The notes beneath the pieces were generated by a model that was given only the letters and a program-made list of their open reading frames with translations, was not told the origin of the DNA and did no database searches. Shown piece after piece: positions 46,381 to 56,305 of a stretch of DNA of 64,000 nt (the stretch's first letter is position 1; each line of letters starts with the position of its first letter). The position numbers were made by a program, and so were the translations under genes. The stretch comes from Torymus aiolomorphi (lineage: Eukaryota; Arthropoda; Insecta; Hymenoptera; Torymidae): assembly GCA_036365515.1 (NCBI GenBank), contig CM070875.1, positions 93,912,628 to 93,976,627 on the forward strand. The letters run 5' to 3'.

Positions 46381-49300
46381 CTTGTCGTAAGTAAGCGTTG
46401 TAAAATTTCGAGGAAGTGTTCGCGATCATCGACGCGTCTATATATATCGTTGTCTTGAGTTGCGATGTTTATAGTTTGCCGCAGACTTGGCGCGATTTTA
46501 TTAGAGCGTATTTCGTGTTTCTGATAATTCGGTCAATTTAAGATTAAGTGTTTGTGCCGAAATTTAAAATTTTAAGAAAATATAAAAATTAAAAAACACA
46601 AAAACTAAAAATTCGTATAGGCTATTTAAAAATTTAATTTAGTTGTCGATTTCATAGCCTATATAATTTATTTGCCTTATATTATATTTCAAAAAGAAAA
46701 TGAATTCCATACGAGAAACATAGCGTTTGAGTTGATTTATCCTCCGCTGTATGGTACACGATGCCTTCTGCCTCTCTTGCAGAACTTGACAGTCACCGAT
46801 CATCGTTGTTTATCTTCTCGATTAGTGTTGTTTCCTGCCAATGGACTGTTGGATATTGAACCATGACCCTGGCTGCTTGATGTCGGTAAGGTAGTTCCCA
46901 ACAGCTCAAAATTTGTATACGGGCGACAACATGGAATCGTAATATATCGAATTTGCTAGTTAGTTTTTTAACGTTTTAGTACCGGAAAAGTAGTGTTTAT
47001 AAATTTTTTCGTGAGAAAATAGTTGCGCGTAGAGTGATGACAATAGGTTTCGGTGAATATTAGATGTGCAGGTGAATTCTCGCGTTTTTAAAACTTTTTC
47101 GTTTGAGAACCTTGCTTATAACAAGGAGACCATTTAATTGTTTTTCATTCCATGATTTTCTAGGGTATCACTTAGAATTTAAAAGTGCCTCTACACTAGT
47201 CATAATTAGAATGCCACGCGCTAATGAACTATTGCCGATAAAGCAGGTTACTGCTATGGCTCATGTGTCGCGCGCACTAATCAGTCATTTGCCGTCGGAT
47301 GTGAGTAGTCCCGGACGTGCAATACTTTATCGCCGCTTGAGATACATCTTGCGTTGAGTTTAGTATATTTCTTCATAGTGGTTATTCTCGCGTTAGTTTT
47401 CTTATACTTTCCGCTTGAGATTTTCATTGTGTTAGGAAATAGTTATGGGTAGGCTACAAGAGCGATAAATTGATTTATTTGCCTTTGTCGCAAATTAGCG
47501 TAGCACTGGAATTTTTAGTACGTCTACGCTGTATAACTGTCCTGCAGGGGGAGATGGACGTTAAACAGCCCCTAGTCTTTTAGACGACCTGCGAGAGAAT
47601 CGTTTCTTTCATTTAGTTGTAGCTAAGCATATTTTATTTGCTAGCTACCTATTGTCTCTATTTGCCTTTCGGCATTTTAACGTAGAACAGGAAGAACGTA
47701 CGTCTACGTTTTACTGTCCTGCAGGGGGAAATGGACGTAAAGCAGCCTCCAGTCTTTTAGACGACTTTTAAGAGAATTTATCTCTCATTTAATTCTAGCT
47801 AGGCCCATTTTGTGTGCTAGTAACTTATTGTCTCTATTTGCCTCTCGGCAATTTAACATAGAACCGGAAGGTTTAGTACGTCTACGTTTCTTCTGTCCTG
47901 CAGGGAGAAATGGATGTTAAGCAGCCCTTAGTCTTCTAGACGACATATACTGTCCTGCAGGGGGAAATGGACGATAAGCAGCCTCCAGTCTTTAAGACGA
48001 ATTATCATAGAAATTAAACTTTTCCTTTTTGTATTAGCTAAATAATTATTACGCTATAGATTGTAATTGTTTTCTTCTCAGATTGAGATGTTTTGCCTCG
48101 CGGTGAGAAAAATGATATTTAAAGTTTATGGTACGTTTGAAGATTTCATTAATTAGTACATCTTAAATTTTTATTCTCCGCTTGAGAATTAATAATCTCG
48201 CGTTGAGAATATAAGTATCAGGAGCGTAATATTATTTTTGCTGTATTCTTCGCGTGAGATGTTTTGCTTCGCGATGAGATATTTTTATTTTATATTTTTC
48301 TTTTTACCATTTGAGATTATTGGTAGAAGGAAAAATTCGGTTATTCTTATTAACTACGCTTGAAATATATCTGCCTCGCGTTGAGATATAATTGTTAAAC
48401 TATGTTCGTAAAGTTAGTAATTTATTTTGGTTAGGTATCGAACCCGTGCATTTAAAATATCTCAAATAATCTGCTATTATATCTAATTGCAGGCTAGAAG
48501 TTGAGTTTGGTTTCGAACCCCTAAAGCCCTATAAAAGTTAAATATTTTTCTAGATAAAAGTGTAAATTTAGTTTTGATTTTGACGTTTGAGGCTTATTAA
48601 ATAAGGCAAAGAAATGCCTTTAAATCTATTCGATTCCTATGACTTTCTTTAATTGTTTATCTAAGTTCGGTTTAATTCTCATGCCTAGTACCGTACATTG
48701 ATTCTTTAAATATCTGCTGGTCTTGATGTCGTATTATAGTATTTTGATGTATCCACGATTAGTAAATTTCAGCGAATTCAACGACGATATGGTGTGCTTT
48801 TCGACTGATATGCCGTCCCTGGCGTCCATACCCGCTTTATGAGATGTTAGTCAATCGTGGTGAAGTATCCCTTTTGGACCTCGACGAATATATGCCTTCT
48901 CCAGCGTTGTAGGACTAATATGGCCTAACTGATAGCTACCGTGTACACGATGTATTGGAGCCTTGTCTTTGTGCACGTCATCGTATTTAGTCGGGACACC
49001 CTCCTTTTGTCTAGGTTGATCAGATATTCGCATAGTACGTATTATAGAATGCCTTATTCCCGACATTGATTTTTGATACCACAAACTGATGAGGATTATA
49101 ATAGAATGGGATATTATCTTTTGCATTTTCGTATTGGCCTCTGAATGTTAGTTAGTACAGTCTTCGAAATTCAATGTAACGCAATAGTCATTCAACTTAA
49201 AGTTGCACTGGATTTGAATCTGAATGCTGCGTTATACGAGGGATAAAATTGAGGACCCGTTTCTGCGCACGCGTGCATAGGCAATTAAATGGATTCAGTT

Positions 49301-49587
49301 TACAATTTTCTAGCGGTGCTTTACTGAAGTATTAAGAGTGGGTGGATTATTATAAATGCCTTTGCATTTACGCCCACTCATTGAGAAATAAATGAAGTTT
49401 TCCAGAAATGCACCTTTATCAAATAAGCAAATTTTTTTTTTTTTTTTGCAGCATTTCATTTGAGTACTCAGAGACGTGGAGGTATGAAGGTAATCTGGCT
49501 GCCGTATTTAGTACGCGAAGTTATGTAAAGCAAGCCCTGCCGTTTCTCTTTTATAAAAGGAAACCCCCAGGCATTCTCTAACGGGGG
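46381..49587. other. Unresolved element-derived sequence
   Basis: Probably continues the DNA left of mariner (diverged copy of the 21935-21964 words near 46465-46500). It holds a 48-codon frame (47212-47358, MPRANELLPIKQVTAMAHV) of unknown meaning, ~178-bp tandem repeats, and many short palindromes of the type TCTCGCGTTGAGA between 47330 and 48400. 48400-49480 shows nothing recognisable. Confidence 0.4.
47455..48005. repeat. ~178-bp direct repeats with a CCTGCAGG core
   Basis: TGTCCTGCAGGGGGAAATGG, then ACG, then AAGCAGCC and CAGTCTTTTAGACGAC, recur near 47540, 47719, 47897 and 47949. The first three are spaced about 178 bases; the fourth is a partial copy. Confidence 0.75.
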
Positions 49588-51299
49588 GGTGTTGTAACGT
49601 GGCGGATTTTTACCACATTACTTTCGCGTTTCGGAGAGCGGATTTGGACTATGAAATCCCCTCTATTGGCAGCCAGGAGGAGAGTCCTCACCTTTTTTTT
49701 GTTATCTTTTTTCATGCGAGAGAAACTTTCAGCTATAGCTGCTTCTCCGTCGGCCCTCAGCGTCCGTTGTCTCATCGCCTCCAGCTGAGACCATTTCCCG
49801 AAGCTACGTATTAATTTTTAGTTGGCTTCGCGAGTTAATGAATTTAGTAATTAACTTCGCATTTATCTTATCTCTCCCGCGCATATAATGCATTAATTGG
49901 TTCGTGCCTATAAACATACCTTTGCATCTCGCACACTTTCATAAAAATGCCGAGTCGAGCATTTTATATAATTCTTGAATAATTTCTTTGCCTCGAAATA
50001 TTATGGAAAATTTCATTTCTACACGCACACCAGAATTCTGCTAGACTAATCAACGAAGAGAGAGATAGAGAGAGAGAGAACGACAACATACTCGGCTTTC
50101 GACGCATCTCCTCGGCTGAGGTGATCTACGCTCAACCAATCAGCGACGTCCGCGTCGACGACGGTCGAGGCACCGGCGAGCAGGACGACGCGGCGCTCGA
50201 GGATTCTCTTCCTGGCCGCCGACGGAGTAACATCGTGGAACCAGCAGAGCAGTACCGATCTACCGCGCCGTGCTTTCGTTTGCCGTATAGGAAAAATCCC
50301 GCGAGTGCTTTCTGCCTCGCGTAATTTAGTTTGTACAATAAGTTGTAAATTTTGTATTTAATTTAATTAGTATCACTTAGCTGCCGCGACCGCATCGCGT
50401 TTATTTTACCTGCCTGGAGTCAGAGGACAAGATATTGTAAAGCGGTAAGGCTTGCCAAGCTTGAACTATTGTACCAATTCGTTTTTCTTGCCTATAAAAG
50501 ACCGTAGTATTGCGCTTGGATGCCTTCATCCCTGCGGTTATTTCATATAAAATCTAAAATTCACGTCATTATCTTGTCACGCGATTTATTCTATGTATAT
50601 TTTTAATTGTACACGTGTGACTCGGGATATCTCTAGTATTTCTGTAAAGGTGAATTAGCGAATCCAACAAAATTTAAGTTGTAATAAATCTTATATGTAA
50701 ATTCTAACTATTGCCGAGCTCTAAACTCTATTGTAATAAATTTTAATGCCTCTATGAGGCTAGCACGTGAAGACAATTTGTTGCTAAAACAGTTGCAAAG
50801 AATTATAGTACCACAATCTGTGCCTTAAATAGGCTTTTTGTTAAATAAGAATATTCAGTAATTAAAGCATTAGGTTTACATTTATATTTGCCTATAATCT
50901 ATTGTTTTCATTTATTTATGTGATATTGGATAAGTTGAATGTTATTTGTGTTGTTATTGTGATTGTCTGAACGCGTGAATTACTCCAGCCGTCTGAACTT
51001 GCTCCTCTGCCACGGAGCTGTCGAGCAACCATTAAGATTTTGTAAGTAATTAACACAAATTGATATTTCGTATAGTGAGAGGCACTGCTCACTTTAATTT
51101 ATCCGTAAATTTGATTATTAACAGTACCTGGCGTAATATGCCTTCTAAATTACGACTTATTTAAATCAGTTTATTTTGCCGACTATTTTTAGTCATTGTT
51201 GTATTTGCCTTGGATAGCAAATCAATTCAAGTTATTTATCCACCAAATATAATCGGGAGTATTTAGTTGCTGCCCACGTGACTAAATCTCCCCGTTATA
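49588..51299 (+). other. Possible 3' LTR ending at (TA)n
   Basis: A G-rich run (AACGGGGGGG) that could be a polypurine tract directly precedes TGTTGTAACGTGGCGG. A TATA box (CCTATAAAAGACC) lies near 50491, AATAAA words near 50684 and 50733, and the interval ends CCCCGTTATA at the next (TA)n tract. These fit an LTR, but I found no second copy, so the call is weak. A (GA)n run lies at 50056-50078. Confidence 0.3.
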
Positions 51300-51344
51300 A
51301 TATATACATATATATATATATTTATATACATATATATATATATA

Positions 51345-51423
<79 letters not shown>
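51300..51423. repeat. (TA)n tract, left flank of the Gypsy element
   Basis: Over 120 bases of TA dinucleotides with a few interruptions. The last four bases, ATAT, are the left target duplication. Confidence 0.95.
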
Positions 51424-51426
<3 letters not shown>

Positions 51427-52398
51427 AACGAAGTTCGGAATCCGCGGGCAAACTACCACGCACTCGAGCCATCGAGGAGCGAAGCGGGGATGCGCAGGCG
51501 CGAGGAGGGCGGATCGGCAACGGTGCGCGCGAGAACGATTAGTCAAGTTTCTGCCGATTCGGTGCGCGCACGGAAAAAGAAGAGAGAGAAAGAAGAGAGA
51601 GAAAGCAGAGAGCGAAAGAAGAGAGAGAAAGAAAGGAGAGGGAGCAAGGCGACGGAGAGGGTCCTCATCGTCGTGCGCGAGAGAGGACGAGACGGCTCTA
51701 GCCCGGGCTCCGCAGACATAAGTAAGGTTAGTGCCTGCAGGCCCCCTACGCGCGAGCGAGACTCTACCTCGACGCGCGAGGTAGAGAGCGTCGGAGACGA
51801 GTGGTGCACCTCGTCTCCGTGAGCGTGTCTGTGCGCGACATCCGCGACGCGGGCGACTCGCGAGGCATTTCGTCCTCGCGAGAAGTAGAGACAGCGGCGC
51901 GCTCACTATCCTGTTCGTTTGTAAACTCCTCTTTTGAATGGACAATAAAACGGTCTTTTACATTTATTATTAAGAGTTCGCGAATTGTTATTTCGCCCCT
52001 TCCCTTCCGCCGTTATTCCTACGAGTACCTCGGATACCGCCGCCTCCGCGGGATCGCCGACTTCCTCGGCGATCATCTGAGCCCCAGGTACTCGCGCGTG
52101 TTTCCCCCTGCGTTAAGGAACGCGTAGAGTCACACACACGATATCAAAATTCCCGGGTAACTTCTGAGTTACCCGGTTGTACACAGTCAGCGAACGGCAT
52201 TGCACCGAGCGCGCGCAGAGCCGGCAATTCTGCCAGGGCGCCGCTCGAGCCGCAACGTAGGCGAGCATCGTCCTCGACGAGCAGCGCCGAGGAAGGCCTC
52301 GTCGTTGCGGAGCAGTGTGAGCGAGAGAGAGAGCATACAGGTAAGCTTTCGGCGTTGCCGAAAACTCTCTCGCTCCGAAAACTATTCGCCCTGTTACA
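51424..52398 (+). repeat. 5' LTR of the Gypsy element
   Basis: TGTAACGAAG ... CCTGTTACA, a TGTAAC/GTTACA terminal pairing. Polyadenylation signal AATAAA at 51944-51949. The U5 side carries a splice donor at 52340/52341. Matches 60837-61809. Confidence 0.95.
52338..52346 (+). other. Likely splice donor in U5
   Basis: CAG|GTAAGC, a strong donor consensus, at 52340/52341. It would lie near the 5' end of the element RNA. It pairs with the acceptor at 59611-59612. Confidence 0.55.
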
Positions 52399-52399
52399 A

Positions 52400-52419
52400 C
52401 TGGCGCCCGTACGTGTGGA
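52400..52419 (+). other. Primer-binding site, tRNA-Lys type
   Basis: TGGCGCCCGTACGTGTGGAT begins within two bases of the LTR end and resembles the Lys-tRNA complement TGGCGCCCAACGTGGGGC. Confidence 0.7.
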
Positions 52420-53965
52420 TAGGTACAATAGGATAGCGCGCGGCGCGTGTTTGTAAACACGCGCGGGCTCGCAACACAGCCGACACCGCGATCGTTCGAC
52501 CGTGAGAGTGTATGTATGTGTGCGAGAGTGTCGTAGACAATTCTAAGTCCACGAAAATACTTTTCGACAACAAGTATTATATCGCGAGCAGAAACGAAAA
52601 TAATTCGGACCTCGCGATATATAGGCTCATTTACGCAAAAGTTCGCAGCTGTGCTTTTCCCTCATACTCATTCGGTTTATAATCAATTAGTAAGTCGTTT
52701 AGCGATATAGCTAAACAACTAGGAGATATATTCGTTCGTTCTAAAACCTTATTTGTTTGCTCGGATAAATAGCAAAAGACGGAAAGAGAGATTATTGTTG
52801 GTAATAATCCAACAATAATTAATTAATTAAGGAAAATTATTAACAATAAAAATTAAAAATTATTAGAATTACAAACTAAAAATTATTAACTTGAAGGGAT
52901 AAAAATTATTAATAATAATAACAAATAAAAATTATAAATAATAATAATTAATAAAATTTTTTTTTTGTATTTTTTAGTACTTTTAAAAATAAATTTAAAA
53001 TTTTTTTTTTTTTCGTGATTTTGGAAGGAAATTAAAAATTTTTTTTTGGTTTTTCCTTCCTTCTTTCTTCAACCATTTAATCTCTCTCCGCCTTATTGTT
53101 TTTTGGAAATCAGCAAGTTTTCTATCTTTCGTGTGGCCCTTTATTATAGCCTCACGTGTGCAAGAAAATTTTGTTTTTTTTAGTAACGGTTAAATAAAGC
53201 GTCGCCGTATTTTGACGAGCGACGCAAATACCAAACGTGTTCTCGCTCCACAGTTTATTTTATTATTTTGTAGTGGAAGGAGAAAACGAACGTCTCGCAA
53301 ACTAAAGTTTTGCAAGAAGATTTTGGTTTTGATATATTCGCTGTTATATAGGAGCAACAAAATCAGGGGAAAAGCAAGCGCGATTTCTTTCTACGTCTGC
53401 ACTTTTTGTAGAATACCCTGCAATTTAAGGCACTCAAAATTCTTTTTTCGAGTGAATTGTTTTCTTTCAACGACTTTTAAACGGGGTGTCGCCGAATTTT
53501 ATCGCGCGACACAATTGCCGAACGCACCCTCTTTCCACAATTTATTTTATTATTTTGCGGTGGAAAGAGAAGGCGAACTTCTCGCAGACTAAAGTTTTGC
53601 GAGAAGATTTTGGCCGCGTGGACGAAAATTATTCTCGTTCTTCATTGTAAATTTTCGTAAAAATAAATACAACGCGAAGTAAATATTTAAGCGTAACACT
53701 CTTTTCGTGTTTCGCTGTCGCTTCTGCTCGCGAATTTACTCAGTGCGACAGATTGAGAAACAGTTTAGTTTTTTTTCTTCTGTAACTCGCGATTGTAAGC
53801 GCCCAGGGATTAGGGAAATACGCGCACTCAATCGACGCACTGAGTAACAACACGCTGTAAATTGCGGAGCGAACGATCCGAAAAATCTACTTGCGATCAG
53901 TTTTTTTCGCTCTTCTGTTTTATATTTTTTTTTCTGTCGCATAAATATTCCAGTGAGAAACCAAT
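52420..53965 (+). other. Long untranslated leader with repeated hairpin segment
   Basis: About 1.5 kb without a convincing gene. A ~125-base segment at about 53195-53322 recurs at about 53487-53613, with shared TTTATTTTATTATTTTG enclosed by CCACA/GTGG-type complementary words, and CTCGCARACTAAAGTTTTGC followed by AGAAGATTTTGG. AT-rich homopolymer stretches at 52780-53060. It may hold packaging or translation signals. Confidence 0.6.
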
Positions 53966-54631
53966 ATGGCGGCACAACTAGCACTCGAGAATTGGTGTAT
54001 GTGCCTCTCACTGGAAGAGATAGATAGATATCTCAAAGCGATGGAGTTGAAAACATCTGGCGCGCGATTTCAACAGTTAGATCGCGCGAGCAGATGGCTG
54101 CTCGGGGATTACTCGGCAGACGAGTTCATCGCCACAAATGCAGACCTCGATGAACACACGACGTGGGTAGCGAGAGCAAACCTCCGCCAAACGTTCATCG
54201 ATAGAGTCTGCAACGGCGAAATCGAGACGCCATGGGCACGCGGTTCAGACGAGAATGAACCGCATCCACTTGAGTATGTCCGCGACGATAACGTCGTAAA
54301 ACTCAAGCTGGAACGGACGCGTCTCGAAATCGAGACGCGCGCAGCGGAAAGAAGCTCGATGGAACAGGAACCAGCGGAAACAACGGAGAACGAGACGGAT
54401 CGAGAAGACGGATCTAAGGAGAGGGAGACAAGTACAACCCTCCACCCACAACAGCACACCCTAGCAACGGCGGAAACGCAGGATCTGCCAATCCCTGCGG
54501 AATTGAGGGCATTTTTAATGCAACTCACGCAGAAGGTCACGCAACTCTCGGACAATCAGTCCAAATTGCAATTAGCAATGGAGAGCTTCACGCAGCTAGC
54601 GACAAAGGAGCTGCGTGCAGCACGCGATTAG
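53966..54631 (+). CDS. gag: Gag, N-terminal part
   Basis: First long frame of the Gypsy element. The ATG at 53966 starts MAAQLALENWCMCLSLEEID. The 221 residues are helical and charged with a Glu/Thr-rich middle, ending in a likely coiled coil (LMQLTQKVTQLSDNQSKLQL). It would be the matrix-like part of Gag. The frame ends at a TAG at 54629-54631, but a neighbouring frame stays open from there to about 54815, so a one-base change probably split an originally longer gag. Confidence 0.75.
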   Translation: MAAQLALENWCMCLSLEEIDRYLKAMELKTSGARFQQLDRASRWLLGDYSADEFIATNADLDEHTTWVARANLRQTFIDRVCNGEIETPWARGSDENEPHPLEYVRDDNVVKLKLERTRLEIETRAAERSSMEQEPAETTENETDREDGSKERETSTTLHPQQHTLATAETQDLPIPAELRAFLMQLTQKVTQLSDNQSKLQLAMESFTQLATKELRAARD

Positions 54632-54815
54632 ACCAGGCGCAGAGCGGGCAACGTCAGGTGGGCTTCCAAGATACCCTGACATTCAGATATCCGGAAGAGC
54701 AGGACACCTATCTGCATACACCACCGACGTCTGGCCAACCGCTCATTCCCCCAAGGGACGCCGCACAATCGTCTACTAGGCGGAGCCTGGGAGAGGGGGG
54801 GGTCTCCCGAATCGG

Positions 54816-55892
54816 ATGAATTCGAGAGATTTGCGCAGCGACCCAAACGCGCTTGATGCCAGCACTCCGCGACATACGGTGCAAAACCGAAATAATCAGC
54901 GAGACGTCGGCAACATCGCACGAAAATGGGGGCTGAAGTATACCGGCGAGAAAGGGCAGAGCATCGACGTGTTTTTAAACCGTGTCGATGAATGCCGAAG
55001 CCTCGCGAAGATGTCAGAGGAAGAGATGTTAAGTTCTCTCTCCGAACTCTTCGCGGGAGTCGCCGCCACGTGGTACCAGAATAATAAGACGAGCTGGTCC
55101 ACGTGGAACGAATTCTGCGCGTCAGCACGTAAATGGTACGGCGCGAACCGCAGATTCCAACAACGGGTGCTGCAGGAGGCAACAGCGCGCACACAGGGGA
55201 GAGAGGAACCGGTGCGCGACTTCATCACCTGCCTACTCTCGATCATGAAAAAGATCGAGCCACCTCTCCCACTTTCTCACCAGTTGGACACCTTACACCG
55301 CAATTTGCGGCCAGATCTCCAACGCATGGTGAGGAGAGTCGATTTCGAGGACATCGACACGCTATTGGAATTGAGTGTCGAGGCCGAGCTTACTCTCGAG
55401 GCGGAAAAATCTTATCGAGAACCACCGCCTCCGGAACAGAGCCTCCTCCCCGAGGCTGCCTATAACCCTCGGGGAAAGAAAGAAAAACATACGCCACTGA
55501 AAGTTGCCGCACTTCCAGGGCATATGAACCCGCCGGTAACGGAGGGAACTGGACAGAATTGGATCGCAGCTCTGTCCAAAATGCTCGCGGAAGAGGTGAG
55601 GCTGGCACTACAGCCAGCGCTGCACCCGAAGCAGACTCCACCGCCCTCTCGAAAACCTTCTCCCGCCAAGGGGAGAAAGAAGGGAGGGAGAGGAGAAAAG
55701 AGAGTGTCAGCAGGCGGCTCGCCGAAGCGCGACCCGCGGCCTCGGCAAGCAGAAAGGAAAAAATCGCCCGATAGCAGCGCAGTGAAACCGAAGGGTAACA
55801 GTGAGGGTATTCATTGTTACGGCTGCGGTCTGCCTGGCTATCGGACGTACAATTGTCCCACGTGTGCGGGAAACGGGAAATCGGGTGCGTAG
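54816..55892 (+). CDS. gag: Gag, capsid and nucleocapsid part
   Basis: Capsid-like region (residues 1-200 or so: KWGLKYTGEKGQSIDVFLNR, ATWYQNNKTSWSTWNEF, FITCLLSIMKKIEPPL) as in Gypsy Gag, then a basic Pro/Lys-rich linker, and a C-terminal knuckle CYGCGLPGYRTYNC. In the knuckle the usual His is Tyr, so zinc binding would be impaired unless this is a sequence error. The frame is entered from upstream in-frame codons after a run of eight G near 54793-54800; the ATG at 54816 is probably internal. The stop at 55890-55892 follows a -1 slippery site. Confidence 0.85.
   Translation: MNSRDLRSDPNALDASTPRHTVQNRNNQRDVGNIARKWGLKYTGEKGQSIDVFLNRVDECRSLAKMSEEEMLSSLSELFAGVAATWYQNNKTSWSTWNEFCASARKWYGANRRFQQRVLQEATARTQGREEPVRDFITCLLSIMKKIEPPLPLSHQLDTLHRNLRPDLQRMVRRVDFEDIDTLLELSVEAELTLEAEKSYREPPPPEQSLLPEAAYNPRGKKEKHTPLKVAALPGHMNPPVTEGTGQNWIAALSKMLAEEVRLALQPALHPKQTPPPSRKPSPAKGRKKGGRGEKRVSAGGSPKRDPRPRQAERKKSPDSSAVKPKGNSEGIHCYGCGLPGYRTYNCPTCAGNGKSGA
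55868..55874 (+). promoter_or_regulatory. -1 ribosomal frameshift site between gag and pol
   Basis: G GGA AAC in the correct phase relative to gag (GGA and AAC are gag codons), 16-18 bases before the gag stop. The -1 frame is open through the stop and leads into the protease region. Confidence 0.65.
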
Positions 55893-56305
55893 TAGGAGTC
55901 TATACGACGCCCGCACTCAAGAAGACTCCCTCCGAAATCGCCGTCGCGGCCTCCACCGTTCAGGAGGAGCCGCGCGACGAATCAGCAGCATCAGCTACAG
56001 CGATCAGCGTAGGGAACGCACCGATCTCTAACCCCGACGAGGAGGCCAGATGGTGGCTCCAAGTTAACGTCGGGGTTTCCGAATACGCGCCTTATATGAT
56101 ACGGGCGCGGCACGAACCGTGATGGGTTCGATCGGATTGCAATTAGCATCCGCGTGCCGTAGCCCGCTATTATCAAGCCACGGAAGGAAAGCAAAAGTTC
56201 CCGGCGGTCATACAGTGGCGATCGCGAGGTATGTAATGCTCCCCTTCGAGGTAGCAGGCATAAAAAGGAGATTCGTGTCGCCGTGCTCGCGGACGAAACC
56301 TTAGA
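55875..56305 (+). pseudogene. pol: Pol: aspartic protease region, frames broken
   Basis: In the -1 frame the sequence runs KREIGCVVGVYTTPALKK to EEARWWLQVNVGVSEYAP. The active-site motif DTGAARTV is then readable in another frame at 56098-56121, and YLGADFIRTFGMI, which follows the flap region in Gypsy proteases, in a third frame from about 56310. The protease therefore spans three frames with one-base shifts near 56090, 56275 and (before the RT) 56470. No active enzyme could be made from this copy as written. Confidence 0.75.

Noticed and set aside
21222..51299. One large LTR element bounded by (TA)n and containing mariner plus foldback
   Set aside because: Attractive because both ends meet TA tracts, but the two putative LTRs do not match beyond the first few bases, so it is kept only as a low-confidence possibility.
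51346..51945. 199-residue minus-strand Ser/Leu/Arg-rich frame (also 60744-61487)
   Set aside because: It is antisense to the LTR and appears in both LTR copies; one version runs into (TA)n.
54109..54555. Minus-strand frames inside gag, pol and ORF3
   Set aside because: Shadow frames of GC-rich coding sequence, without family features.
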